DNA of 64,000 nucleotides from Isoetes taiwanensis. Lineage: Eukaryota > Streptophyta > Lycopodiopsida > Isoetales > Isoetaceae. Location of the stretch: contig JAJEKV010000071.1 in NCBI GenBank assembly GCA_021234155.1, positions 6,198,236-6,262,235 on the forward strand. The letters run 5' to 3'. Below, piece after piece: positions 23,370 to 35,749 of the stretch. The notes below the pieces were generated by a model. It searched no databases, was not told the DNA's origin, and saw only the letters and a program-made list of their open reading frames with translations. Positions within the stretch are counted from its first letter, which is position 1. Each line of letters starts with the position of its first letter. The position numbers were made by a program, and so were the translations under genes.

Positions 23370-25110
23370 AGGCACATCGAGAAGTAGGATACATAAATTC
23401 CAAAGCAATGCATGCCATCTTTAAATTTCGTTACATACAAACAATATACATCGTGCGCTTTTGAGCAAGTTTTGTCAAAAATTCATCTCCTTCAACATCG
23501 GCAACATGCCTTAACAATAAGCAAACAACCAAATTTTCAGAAAGCTTGAAATATGTCCTATTAAACAAATGAAGTACCGCTAAGGTCAACAAGGTCTCTA
23601 GATCCACAGTCGTGCTAGTAAATCTCTTTGGTTTTTCAAACCTCTTTTCCCTTGTTTGGACGCTTAAAGTTTATCCATCAACCCAACCAGGGAAGGATAT
23701 TCTTGAAATAAACGTTAGTGGGGCTTATACAACAAGATCCATCTTGTACTCCAAGATGTTAGAAGCTTATTGCCTTTAGTTAGACTCGGCCGCCATCTTC
23801 TTGAACTTTCGAAATCTGCACTACACTACATCGAGAATCTTAGTATCATGAAAATGAAACAGAAATCATGAAACAGAAATCATGAAACGACCAACCTGCT
23901 TACCTTTCGAGCTACGACAAAAAGGTATAAGTCTCCTTTATTAAATTCTCAAACTTGTTGACACACTCAAAGGTGTCAACAATCTTATATGCCAAGTTCA
24001 TTCTATGTGCCATGCAATGGATGCCAAGTGCATAAGATGCCAAGCTTGTTTGGATTTTCACCTTCGAGGCCATTTCGGCATCCTTGCATATGAGCAACCA
24101 TCTAGGCCGATGCAAACAAGTTTCTTTGCAATGTCAGCGCAGACAGACCCCAAGATTGTATCAAAGCTATCTTGAACTATCACATAAATATTCTCGCATT
24201 TGCATTTGATTGTAGACGTGTGATTCCAACATAGCGGGCACACCTAACAAAGTTTTTCACATAATATACGGTCATACACAACCATGAAGAGTTGTCTTTG
24301 CGGTAACCGTCTAGAGAGAAGGCAAAGTAATCACACCTACGTAGCTCCTCGCATAAATCTTCCTTTAGCACTTCATCAATACAATCCGCAAACATCCATC
24401 CACTTTGTTTCGACCAATGCGATTTGGGAAAGTTAGGAATGGGCTGCAATTCCAAGATGTCTTTTGCCGAGGATAATCGTCATAGGTCTACCTCGCTTCA
24501 AGACATGGAAAACTGCTTGTAGCTGCACTATCTTTCCTTGCAAACTCTTATCTGCCAAGCTTTTTGTAAAAAACTTCTAATGGGAGATACTTTTATGATT
24601 TTGATCCTTTCCAACTCTTTTTATATGCTTCCACATTTTGCAAATGCCTACACTCTTTTCCTTTTTCCATCTTTGCACATTTGTTTCCTTCCCATCGACC
24701 ATCTTCTTCTCATATATTTTACCCGCATGCTTCTCTATAGTATCCAACTTCAATTGCAAATCAACGTGGTGGTTTAACTTCCATGAGCATCTTTGTACAC
24801 CTTGCTCTAGTTTTTTTCGTGGAAATCCATGCTCGTCTTTCTCGTCCAGTGGCTCTATGAATGGAAAGTCTCTAACCCAATGATCTTTGAACTCTCTTCC
24901 ACTAACCCATTGATCGATTTTTTTTTCTTTTTCTTGCCTTTGCTAATTTGTGCGGGTTTATCGGGATGGGAAAGGTTTTCTTTGGTCATCTTCAACCCGA
25001 TTGTTATCTGCATCAAATGTGGAATGGGCAAGGTTTTCTTGGTCATCCTCAACCCGGTTGCCATTTGCATCAAGTGTGACTTATCGTGCATCACAATCCA
25101 CATTTACAAT
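23370..25110 (-). pseudogene. ZNF862-like hAT transposase, broken
   Basis: Read on the minus strand. Near 25100-24890 there is a Lys-rich stretch (GKKKKKKS) that could be a nuclear signal. At 24759-24577 comes a zinc-finger-type N-terminal region (DTIEKHAGKIYEKK). At 24455-24250 the start of the RNase-H-like core reads DYFAFSLDGYRKD. At 24115-23960 the hAT block reads GIHCMAHRMNLAYKIVD. At about 23740-23680 comes TRWILLYKP, then EYPSLVGLMDK. Near 23600-23500 is LAVLHLFNRTYFKL. The order is that of the TTF-zinc-finger hAT family. Frames change at least five times and stops interrupt it, so it is a relic. No target-site duplication or terminal repeats were identified. Confidence 0.7.
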
Positions 25111-26990
25111 GATAATATCCTCATTTGTATTGGCTCTTTGCATCATAGAACTTATCAACCCCGTTCAAAGAACCATTTTCACATTGTTGCACTACTACTA
25201 GAACTGGCCACACCTTTGTTGCATGGTCTGAAGAATGACAGAATTCCCTTTGTCATATTGGAATGAAGCCTGATAAGAATTGGTCCTGAAATACAAATGC
25301 ACACAAAGGCATGGTTAGAATTATGATTTTTTAGTTGATAGAAGAAGTGCTTTCTTTGGCAATTGCAAAAGAAGAAGAGGGATCCTAGTTTTTAAGACCA
25401 AGCCTACTCCTTGGGACTTCCTTTACTATGAGAATGCCTTATTAGGTAGGTGCCACAAAACGGAGAAAGGCATTCAACCAAATATTATAATAATCTGGAT
25501 AACAGCAATGATAGAACCGTTCTAATTATGGTTGCTTTCTCTCCATTCCGACTTTATATTTTACAGTGGCATAAGCATTGGTGATTGTTGCAAAGAAAAC
25601 GTCACACTTTGGAGCTTTTATGTAAACTAATATTTCACCAACAATGGGTGAGACAAAACCTCCAAATAAATTTTGTACAACCAGTTGTTTCATATGATTA
25701 CTGCAAGATTTATTGCTTTGAAGTATAATGCAGTTGCAGCAGGCAAACGTTTGCTAGATGTAAGCCCATTCTGCATTTTAGGAACCACATGGAAAAGCCG
25801 TGGTGCCATTTGGAAGATAATATTTTCATATCTAAATCATGTACTTTAGGATTGTTAAATTCTAAAATAAATTCTTGCAAAATAAATTACGAAATAAGAT
25901 AACTAGGCGATTCATCTTTAAAAGATTCTAGCACGTAGATCAAGAAGCTCAAATCCTCTTTAATGCATCGATTCTAGCAAATGAAATGCGTTAGGCCATT
26001 CAAGAAAACTAGAAAAACTAGAAACATACCTAGTGTTAAGAGGATTCTTGAAATTGGATCTGTAAGAAAGATCGAAAAGTGAGGCGAATCTATTTTGAAT
26101 CAATAACCGGGATCGTAAGAGGCGAAATATCGATTTGCCGTTTAGTTAACGAAGGGCGAACAACTTAGTGGCGGATTTTTTTCAGATAGGTGGTGGCTAA
26201 TTTCCATTTTTTATTTCAAACTGACCCTACTCAACATTCGTGTGCCAAAATCATAAGACCATTGAAATATAGCATTTTTGCGAAATTTAAGCCCTCTTAA
26301 GGGCAACCTTCCACGGCCGGGATGGAGCGAGGGAAGAGGGCGGCGGCATGGCTCACCATGGTAAGGAAGGAAGAAAAGAACGGATTGGCGCTAGAAGGAA
26401 GAAAGGATTGGCGGTTGAAAGAATGGAGGGTTTCATGCATGCAAGGTTTCTTATAGTAGCGGAGTTGTAATTATGATTCCATCACATCATACAAGATTTA
26501 TATCCTAACCTATAATACTGAATTAGCTATCATTACTTCTATTAAATTAATTCGCCCTAGGTTATCATTAATTCTCTATAGAATTACCCACATGTCAGCT
26601 ATACTTAAAACCTATGTTTTCATTAATTTTGTATAATTACCTAGACCTCAGCTATACTTACACACAACTTTGGCCTATCTAGATTTACGACCTATACTTA
26701 CCTCATTAGTACTACTAGCATACACCCTATGTTACCATTAATTTTGCAATAATTACCTACACCTAAGCTATACTTACAATCTATTTTTGGCTGCACTTAC
26801 AACATATATTTGTCCATTTAATGGTTTTTTTGGTATTTCTTAAAGTTCCTTTTAATCGGTTCTCAAAATTACTTTGTCCTTTTTTCGAACTAATATTAAG
26901 ACATTTAACTTTATATAGGTGAAGCGTGCGGATCCTAAAAAGGGTAAAAATGTAATACCTATCCCCCCAACATGTTTCAACATTGTTACC
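25111..26990. other. No recognisable gene
   Basis: AT-rich spacer. At 26300-26450 a GC-richer patch encodes a small minus-strand open frame of about 47 codons starting at an ATG near 26443 (MHETLHSFNRQ...). It has no homologue I know and may be chance. At 26470-26800 the word TAATTACCTA...AGCTATACTTA recurs about five times, a low-order repeat. Confidence 0.4.
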
Positions 26991-26999
26991 ACATGTTCT

Positions 27000-29640
27000 T
27001 ATCACATTGTTACCCCATTGTAAACATTGTTCTTGTAGGTCAATGCTGTGGACCACCCAAAGGGTGTTGAGGCTGAGGCTACTAAGCAAATTATCCTCTA
27101 CAGTAGGTTGGATTGGAAGAATAAGAAGGTGAAACTGAAGCACCAATGCAATAAGGAGCTAGTAGGTGAAGGAACTATCATAGTAGGTGATCCTATCCGG
27201 TATCAATGATGAAAGGTTAGGGAGAGGATAAAGTGGGTGTGGCCATAACAAGTTTAGAGGAAAAATGGAAGGAAAAAGGATCAAATCACCGAGGATTACC
27301 TTTGCTTGTATTAAACAATTGGAGGTTCCATGCATCATGCCATGGCTATAGCCCTACATTGAGTTTATAGGAGAATTCCTTTTACGAGCCAGAGGTTGTG
27401 GATGACAGCGATTTTCTTAATGCACCTCAATAATGTTGCCGGGACCACATTTTGAGAGAAGAGGGCACACTCGGTGGTGAAACATTATCCTAGCAAAGAG
27501 GTCCAAGTCAAGTAGTGATTGTTCACGTGAATCTCGACTAAGGTAAGGGAATGGAATGTTGTTGGGCTAATTGTGTTGGAAGTTTGAAATTGATGAATTG
27601 GTGGAAGCAAGAGCCACCTTCCAAGAGTATACTTGTGATGAGAGGAGGACTTACATGTACTCCATTCATGAGCTTGCACTTCAAGATGAAAAATTTCCAA
27701 AGAAAAAAGATACCTTTGCTAGGGACATGGATATGTAAAGTTGCATGGATACATATTCATGGCATTCCAATTCGTCTTAGCAAAGCGGCAAGCAAGTCAT
27801 GCAAAGGGGAGTAAAATTGCATTACATGGAAATAATGGCATGTTGAGGCCAACTTCTAGGATCCCGGCTGCTAGGGAGGTTTTGAAAAATATGTTGAATT
27901 CAATGCCGAGAATATGCCACATAAAAGTAGGAAAGATCAAGGGAAAAATAGTTGTCGAGAAAGAGATTGCCATCCCATTGTACCAGGAAAGAGCATATTG
28001 GAGGAAGTGAATGCTTTGCTTCGAGAACTACAGTTACCGCAATATCTCAACCCAAACCTTGAGTGAACTATGGAGCAAGCACTTCAAGCATGTCACTATA
28101 GACACTTGAACAACTTTGCAAAGTGCAACTTGTGTGCTAAGTTGAAAGAGATTCTTGATAAGACCAAGCAACCAAGCCAAAGGGCTAAGATAAAGGGAGC
28201 AAATGAAGATCACATGACGGACCAACTATCATGTAGATCCACTTATTGGATGTGGAGAACATTATCATGTTTGGAACCCAATAACTATGTTTGTATTATC
28301 CATGACAAGATGGATCAATCGAAGACTTGTTTGCCAGGTATAGTTACATACCCAAGCAAATCAATAGAGCTTATCCTTTGCAAGTCTCTCGGCGGTGCAA
28401 TAGTGCATGGCTCGGTGCCAATTTATTATGGCCATTTTAGTTTGCAATTGTGGAGTGATGGTCCTGATTTTCATATTGGAAGTGTGATGAGGTGCTTGAG
28501 GAACTATGAGAGTGGTTATTCCGGTGACCTCCACAACCACAGGAGGTGGTAGCCAACCACTCTTGATTGCATTGTTGGATAGAAAGCCTAATAATTTAGA
28601 AGTTTACTAAAGGCAAGGTTTAGGAAGTCGGTGCTTACGAACATGTTGGAGCCTCAAGTTCACGTCTCAACCTCGAGATCTACCACCAAGGTTCCTCCTC
28701 CAACTTGACAATTGTCTTTGAATGAGAATAAAAAAGCAGTATATGTTCTCATTCCTATCTTATCTAACAGCCGTGGGTGTCTTTGAAAAGAGTGAATTTA
28801 GGGTTCTTAATGCTGGACATACTCATGAGGATGTGGATGCATTGTTTGGGAAGTATAGTCTTGTGATTGAAATCTCAAAGCGTGACCAATCTTCCTAGAC
28901 TAATGGAAGTTCTTAGTGAATGCATTTCACCTTCTCCTATAGGGTTGATCATACAAGAGGTGCCTGATTGGAAGAATTTTATCGAAGGTTATGCTCTTGA
29001 TATGGAAGGTCAATCTAGACCTCTTGATTACACTTCTCGGGTCATGGGAAATAAGCCAATCATGCAATGGAAGATGAGACCTTGAGGATGATAAATGGAG
29101 GCGGATGAGGGAGTACCTATATGGTACGAAGATGAAAATGGTAAACCCTAAGATTCCAAGGGGTCAACCAAAAGCTCTTAAGCCTTTTCAGAGGTGGATT
29201 CATTGCAAAGCACATTGGCTGGCATTTACGAATCGTCAAGTATTGGAAAAATAACCCCAGATGATACCAACCTTGCATTGATAGATTATTGGATACGAGG
29301 TACATGGATTATTGGGACAAGTAGACACATCCTCTAATGAACTCAAAGATGGATGGCTACCTAAGACTAGGTGGAGAGAGTTGATAACACACGAGGAAGG
29401 CGATGATGTGGTTAGTAGTATTCGCAAGTCCATGGCTCCTCCATTTCTTTGAAAAACACTATGTTGGTCCTAGGAAAGGAAGGCCTAAATATCTCGGGCT
29501 GGAGGATTATGATCCCAAAGATGACTTGCTTTGCCATCAATTTGCACTTATAGTACGGAGAAATAAAGAGATATACCTGTGTGGATGGGTTACACCATCT
29601 CGGAGGTTTGCAAAGAAGTAGGTGACATAATGTGAACAAA
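27000..29640 (+). pseudogene. DUF7869-type gene, copy 1
   Basis: A chain of plus-strand frames. 27040-27210: PKGVEAEATKQIILYSRLDW and KLKHQCNKELVGEGTI. 27741-28010: ALHGNNGMLRPTSRIP. 28070-28552: FAKCNLCAKLKEILDKT, then VCIIHDKMDQSKTCLPG and PDFHIGSVMRCLRNY. About 28812-28860: AGHTHEDVDALFGKYS. 28890-28990: PSPIGLIIQEVPDWKNFIEG. The CxxC, DKMDQxK and GHTHEDVD blocks in this order are what I know from the plant family catalogued as DUF7869. Its biochemical role is not established; the RNase-H-like look of DxMDQ..GHTHxxxD is only an inference. Frameshifts separate the blocks. Confidence 0.65.
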
Positions 29641-29879
29641 GTTAGGTGTGGAGTGGTGGTGTCATTGCACCAGTAAAAATCGATGGTGAGAGAGGAAGAA
29701 AGGTATAGAGGCAATTGGACAAAGAGATGGAAGAGAAACCCTATTGAAGGGGATGATTGGGTTGAGTTAGATACTATTTTGTTTTCATGGACCCCAAAAG
29801 GCCATCGAGGCAAGGCTGCTAGGGGTTACAATACGTGGAAGTGAGGAAGAAAGCTATGATATCTCTAGGGGTCCCAGAA

Positions 29880-30415
29880 GTAATTGGCAATATGTAACTC
29901 GACATGCATATGTGAAGTATTTTTAATTTTTAATGCAATCATGTTGTCTTTGTTATAAAAAAAGTCACATTCTCGATGCAAATTTACTAACCCCAGGGGA
30001 AAAAGTTGCGAGTGCCAAAATGGTCCAAAATCGACATAAATCAATTTAAATGAATGATGGTTGTTTTGTTGGAACCCCAATTTGCAGCCCGAAAATCTGT
30101 GTTTCTGATGTAAAATAATCAGTGAAACATATGCAAATCACATACCGACAAAGAACTGCGAGATGGCTTTCCAACGCATAATAGATTTGGCTGAAACGGA
30201 CTTTCGGATCTCGGTTATGATTGAAAAGCGTGTGACCGGCTTTGAGGCGCCCTAGGGGTTTCAGAGCGCCTATACAAAGGGGATCAAATCATGGCAAATA
30301 GGCTCAAAACGGACTTCGGATCTCCGATTATGATTGAAAAGCGTGGCGGGCTTTGAGGCGCCTAGAGTTTCAGAGCGCCTATGCAAAGGGATCAAATCAT
30401 GGCAAATAGAAGGGT
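29880..30415. repeat. Dispersed repeat and ~112 bp tandem duplication
   Basis: 30100-30260 is related to the 7.3-7.8 kb repeat (CATACC...GCTTTCCA.CGCA). Two ~110 bp units follow, 30193-30305 and 30306-30413, sharing ACGGACTT.CGGATCTC, TGATTGAAAAGCGTG, CTTTGAGGCGCC and GATCAAATCATGGCAAATA. 30037-30053 is the inverted counterpart of 7780-7796. Confidence 0.65.
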
Positions 30416-31000
30416 GATGATCATAATGTGCATCAGAAGCATCAGGGTAGAAAGGATCATGGCTATGGTGAGAAACACGATGCTTGTCAGGCAAAGTTGA
30501 GAGCATCTGAGTTAGGTCAGTGGAAGAAGAGATGCATATGCCACATGGTTTGTTTGGGGTTGAAAACATAAATGAAAATTTGTTATGGGATGCTTCATAA
30601 ATCTGCAAATATATAATACTTGCTTAAAAATACAGGCTGTTTTGTGAATGCAATGCGATTACATACTTTGTTTGTGATCCGAAATATACCATATGGGCGG
30701 CATGCAATAGTCTTTGTGGAAGATACTTACAAGTACACTAACTTTCTTTTTCAAACTTTCTTCTAAAGTAACTTCCAACACGTGTTGAAAGTTAAACTTT
30801 TTGTGTGTGCATCATGCCTTTGTCATCATTTTCTTAAAGCTCCCATGTTGTTATCTTCCTACACGTGTTAGAAGTTAAAACATGTTTTATATATCCTTTC
30901 TATCAAATTAATGGGCAACTTCTTTCTATTCTCTTTATTTTCCCAGAATGTCTGATTCTTTTGTGTATGCAGGAATCATATTCTTTCTTGTTCTTTCTTA
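30416..31000. other. No recognisable gene
   Basis: AT-rich. 'aacttTC' and 'ACACGTGTT(A/G)AAAGTTAAA' occur twice, at 30778-30800 and 30861-30882. A pyrimidine-rich run ending in TTTCTTAG at 30993-31000 could be a splice acceptor for the following coding stretch. Confidence 0.4.
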
Positions 31001-31874
31001 GCCCATATGAGATGCAAAGCTGTATTGATGTGCTTACTAAGATAGAAGGGAAAGTCCAATTGGCATTTGGGTATAATGAATCAAGCACTGATAAGGAAAG
31101 GATAATATCTGTGAAAACATATGTTGTGCTTGCACTTGTTTCGAAATCAAGGAAAAGCAATTTGGATACCCTTGTACAAGAAACGTTGTCCTTAGAATTT
31201 TGAAATGATGATGAGATTCCGCCGTTTGATCCCGCACGTGACATTCCAAAGACAGAAGCATCTTCAAAAGATTTATATTTGAGGCCATTAAGTTACTCAA
31301 TGATAGGCAGGGATCAAGTTGGTCCTATTGTAAAGGATACAATGTCAAGAAGTGCATCCTTCGTTTTATAAATTGTTTGTCAAAATCCAATCAGACAATA
31401 GTAGAAGTCAACTATGGTGGAAACATTGCAAGAGAGGCTTTGTTGATGGGCAGAGAAGCTTTGGTATTCACGGAATCAGTTGCTCAAAAGATGGCAATCG
31501 AGGCTGTCGTCGGTATTTTTTCAAGACTAAGTTTGTTTCAGTTATTTGCACCAGTCCGTTCAACACATTCACATAGCCAATTGCCGCAAAAGGAATCTTC
31601 AAAGTCCAAAGGGGATGAACGTCACGAAGTTTTATCATCTAACTCTGCATCCACGTCATCAAGTTCTTCTGGATCAATATCAAACAAATCTGGAGATAGT
31701 ATGGGAAGCTCTTCAGATAAAAAACTTGAGGAAATTCCAACTGCTGGACAACAAATTCCAACAACTGAACAAGAAGATCATGAAGTGCAACAAAATACTC
31801 CAATAGCTGGACAAGAAATTGAGGGTAATGCAATGGAAGGAGATGGCATGGATGGATCATTGATCAAACTATGA
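31001..31874 (+). CDS. Coding-like exons, unknown protein with Ser/Glu-rich tail
   Basis: From 31001, right after a TTTCTTAG acceptor-like site, the frame reads PYEMQSCIDVLTKIEGK and on to LVQETLSLEF. It meets one TGA at 31201 and resumes in frame with NDDEIPPFDPARDIPKTE up to about 31368. A second frame, 31377-31874, carries VEVNYGGNIAREALLMG, then a Ser-, Gln- and Glu-rich tail with a GQQIPTTEQ / GQEI repeat. The composition is clearly protein-like. I do not recognise the domain. It lies 1 kb upstream of the HAD phosphatase-like gene on the same strand and could be its 5' part, joined by an intron. The single stop and frame slip may be pseudogene damage or consensus error. Confidence 0.45.
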
Positions 31875-32820
31875 ATGCGGTCAAGTAGATGGATCTAATT
31901 GAAAAAGCATAGAAAGGCGAAGGAAGGGGCAAATCGTTACAAACCTCGGGGTGATAATCTATAGCATCCATGGAATAATTTAAAGGGCTAAACTTAGCTA
32001 TTTATTTTTTTGCACATTTTCAAAAAATTGGCTAAAGTAAATGAAAAAGTAATAATTATAAATTAATTTCATGCACCAATCCTCTCTTTAGCCAAATGCT
32101 AGAAAGTAAAAAGAAGTCAAATGAAACTAAAGGATTTTTAGAATGAATTTTGGACTAGTTTAGCTAAGACATTAAGTTTTATAAATATATGATTAGTAAT
32201 TTAGTTTCGCATTTATTAAACCTCGCCTAGTTGATATGTTTTCTAAACAATTGAAATAAAATATAGTAATTTCAATCAATTGGCCACGGAGAAATTGTTT
32301 GAGAGGTTGGATTTAGCTAAATGCTAGGTATGAGAGGAAAAGTAGAGTTTAGCTGGAAAGTTTTGGGATTAAGAGCAGAGTTTAGCTAAAGAAATTGGAA
32401 AATCAATTAGTAATTTATTGGATCCAACTTGAAGTTTGAGAGGCTTATGATGGAAAGTTGTTAAATTAAAAAATGGAAAAAAATAGTATACATCCAAGGC
32501 TATATGCTTGAAATTAAAATAGTTACATCAAGCATATGTTGGAAGTTATGTAAACTAATCAATGCAATTTCTTATTCATAGGAATATGATCTCTGCTGCA
32601 AGTACTATGGAACAACTTCTCAATATAATTGACTTTAAATTATTAAGATCCTATCTACTATCATAACTTTCTATAATTCTAATGTATAATTATGATGTTT
32701 GGGATATATAGCATGTAAATAATGTATTGTATCATGAGTTAGGGTTATAGCATTGGAAATAGTTTTATGTATTTAATATTTCATGGAATTTGCACTAATA
32801 ACTTTTTTGTTCATAGATGT
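31875..32820. other. No recognisable gene; possible intron
   Basis: Strongly AT-rich sequence with no open frame of note. TTTAGCTAAA-type words are repeated between 32320 and 32400. Its position between two coding-like blocks on the same strand would suit an intron. Confidence 0.35.
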
Positions 32821-32839
32821 TGAAGGTGTCCCCAAAACA

Positions 32840-33724
32840 TCTTCATTTATTACAAGAAGGCTTATTATCCTTGACATGAATGGAGTACTTCTAAAATGTG
32901 AGCACCAAAGGGTATAACAAGTATAAATAATAATTAGGCCAAAGTGCGGAATTTATTAATGAACTTTTGAAGTTTGCTGAAGTTGGAATTTGGACCACAA
33001 TGTCGTTTGCCCTCATGATTTCTTTGAAACAAATTGTTCAGAATGATGATGTTTTCAAATTTTATGGACCCAGCAAAAGTGCACAAACTTGGGCTACAAT
33101 AAGCTCTCTCATAAGAAGCCATTCCTTATTAAAGATATTAGAAAGGTATGGAGAAGGTATCCAGAGTACAATGCTCATAATACTATAATGGTTGATGATG
33201 ATTGCAGAAAGTCTTTTAAAAATCTAGAACACGTGGTGTTGCATCCTTATATATATTCTGGAGATGAATCAGACAAGTTTCTTATGGATATATTGTTGCC
33301 ATATTTACAAGAAGTATGTGCATCCATAAATACACAAGAATATTTACATTGTAATGTAAAAAATGCCATTTTTCAGAAAAGCCTGCCAGAGCAATCCAAT
33401 GAAATTCAAAGATGTTTGGGCCATGTCTCTGAGATTTGGCAACCTAGAAAAAGGGTTGGTTCAGCTCCAGAATCTGAAACAAATACTACAATAACTGCTA
33501 GCATGGAATGGAGCGACAGCAAAGGAAGTAATTTGTCATATCTTGTAAATGGTCCACCAAAATTTGGACAACCTACTCGCCATTATAAAACGAATGCTGA
33601 AGCTCGAATGGAAAATGCAGCTAAGATGCGATTAGCAATCAATGCAGGATATCAAGGCAGACGCATCTCTTCGGTACTTGCAGAAAGATATTTGAAGTCC
33701 GTGAGAAAAGATCTTAGAAAATGA
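32840..33724 (+). pseudogene. NIF/FCP1-like HAD phosphatase domain (copy 2)
   Basis: About 32840: SSFITRRLIILDMNGVLLK with HAD motif I (32872-32886). Then, in another frame from about 32950: AEFINELLKFAEVGIWTTMS and NDDVFKFYG...SAQTWATIS. From 33092: HKKPFLIKDIRKVWRRYPEY, then NTIMVDDDCRKSFKN (the motif III aspartates, about 33188-33203) and HPYIYSGDESDKFLMDILL. The order matches NLI-interacting-factor domains (phospho-Ser/Thr phosphatases of the FCP/SCP type). After the domain an Arg/Lys-rich C-terminal tail runs to a stop at 33722. Motif I has Asn in place of the second Asp, as in copy 1. At least two frame changes and two stops near 32930 break it; an intron could explain one. Confidence 0.7.
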
Positions 33725-33917
33725 AAACATGTTTAATGAATCTATATGTACTTTATCTTTCTTATAAATATTCAGCTATGGTGGATGTTTCAACATGTGT
33801 AACTTCAATGTTGCTAGATATAATTTAATGAATAGAATGGGATGTGAGTATGCACCAGTAAAAATTGGCTTCCATGTACTGGGAAATTTGGTATCTTCAG
33901 TTGTTGCCTAAAATTTC

Positions 33918-34165
33918 CCCGACTTCCTGAGGCGGGATTCTATCCTGTCTATAAAGTGTGCATGTATGGCTAAAGTTTTGCCCAACGGACGTGTGGTGAG
34001 TTGGTATAGGCTTAGTAATGTCAAAATGAATGTGCACTTGGTCAGGGGTTCAACACTGGCCGGTGTATGTTTAGCCTTGGGAGTTGTTACTGGGGTTATC
34101 GATGATGATCCCCGGCGTGGTAGAACTTGTGCCTATACATGTCCTTCACTTTAATGCGCTATAAA
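33918..34165 (+). repeat. tRNA-derived SINE, diverged single copy
   Basis: This is homologous to the units at 40.4 and 45.8 kb, with 'gacttcctgaggcgg...aaagtgtgcatgtatggctaaag' at the start. A GTGTGGTGAGTTGG box-A-like word and GGTTCAACAC (a damaged box B) follow, then the shared GGCGTGGTAGAACTTGTGCC. It is truncated compared with the array units and lies alone. Confidence 0.65.
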
Positions 34166-34439
34166 GGCAGCAGGATAAGCTCCACAATAATTGTGTGAGT
34201 ATGCACCAGTAAAAATTGGCTTCCATGTACACTGGAGAAAATGTTTATTTTCAGAATGGACTTATATGTGCTATTAGTATAACTTCATACCATGTTAGAT
34301 GTTTTTAAATGTAATACCTATATTGAAATCCTATTTGCAAAATGCTCAGTCTTGCACAGATTTTTTTCGGCTACAATTATTTTTCCTATACAATGGATTT
34401 ATGTGTACTATATGCCTCGATTGTTTTTTTAGTCTGACC

Positions 34440-35180
34440 CCATATCCGTATTAATTATGTTCAAATATATCCTAATATAAATGTTGGTATAAGTGATTTT
34501 TAACCATATCCATATTAACTATGTTCAAACGAATCCTAATATAAATGTTGGTATAAGTGATTTTTTTAATAGGGCAACCCATAGTGTGGGACTTGCATAA
34601 GTCCCACTTTTCTTGAATATGTGATTAAAGATCTGAGTGGCCTCTACAATTCTAGCTCTCGCTAAATTTATCTCACCTTTTCCACTAAAAACACCTTCAT
34701 TGAAGATGTTTGCCCGCCAGTGTGCCGAAATGCTCGAACTAGCTCTCGCCAAATTATTTCACCTTTCCACCAAAAAGCACCTTCCTTTGAAGATGTTTGC
34801 TCGCCAGGGTACTTTGGAATGCTCGAAATCCTCCCTTTTTTTTTCGGTCTTTATGAAGCTTTTTAGTGCTCATTTCTAAAAGTCTTTTTGCTCTTACGGA
34901 TTTTTACGAGACAATGCAATACATACTTTATACGTAATCTAAAGCAGGCCATATCTTGTGACATCTTGATAATCTTTTGTGAGAAGATGCTTACAAATTA
35001 CACTAACAATGAAGATCACAGTGGCTCTTCAATTCTAGCTCTCGCCAAATTTATCTCACCTTTCCACAAAAAGCACATTCTTTGAAGATGTTTGCTCACT
35101 TCTAGTACTTTGGAATGCTTTGAAATCCTCTTTTTCTATCTTTATGAAGCTTTTAGTGCTCACCTAAAAAATCTTACGCT
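34440..35180 (+). repeat. Two families of local repeats
   Basis: A ~67 bp unit (CATATCC.TATTAA.TATGTTC and CCTAATATAAATGTTGGTAT) is duplicated at about 34440-34562. Next, a word starting ATTCTAGCTCTCGC(T/C)AAATTT with TTTGAAGATGTTTGC occurs at 34650, 34738 and 35033. The last two copies extend to CTTTATGAAGC, giving a unit of roughly 150 bp. No gene is seen in 35180-35740. Confidence 0.6.
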
Positions 35181-35749
35181 CTTGGGTTTTGAGGATCTTA
35201 TTGCCGATTTTGGACACGAGGATTTCTTACTAGCAAAAATGTATATCTGGTTCTTGATTTCCTCAAGTCTACAAGTCATGCTTACCACATGGCCATCACA
35301 GATCTATTTACGTATTTTTGTGTCCTCTTTTCAATGCGGTATGTTATTTGTTGTCCATTGGTTAAAGCCAAGTTCCATTGTGCAAAAAGTTTTTGACCTC
35401 CAGATTAATTTATGTTTTTAGTTGCAAGCCTCTGTTTAAGAGTGTATCTCATTCAAATAGTTTCTATCATTAGAGGTGTTAAAAGAGAGCAAAATTGATG
35501 TTTCCTTCTCTATTGGCTTTGTCAATGGAAGTCTCGATACTCTTATATTGCAACATCTATTAAAAAAAGATTAATATTTATATGGCATGGTCCTACAAAA
35601 ACTAGATGATCAATCCTGATGGATCTTAGTCGGCACTTCTATTTTGTAATACGATGAATGCCCAAGCTCATAAATGAGCAAACCTACTGAAAGTATAATA
35701 AGAAGGTTATTTTTTGGATATTGATGGATACTACGTATGGGTGCAATAG

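Noticed and set aside
24829-25266. 145-codon plus-strand frame
   Set aside because: It lies antisense to the N-terminal part of the hAT transposase and its repeats come from the ~60 bp duplication at 24963-25080.
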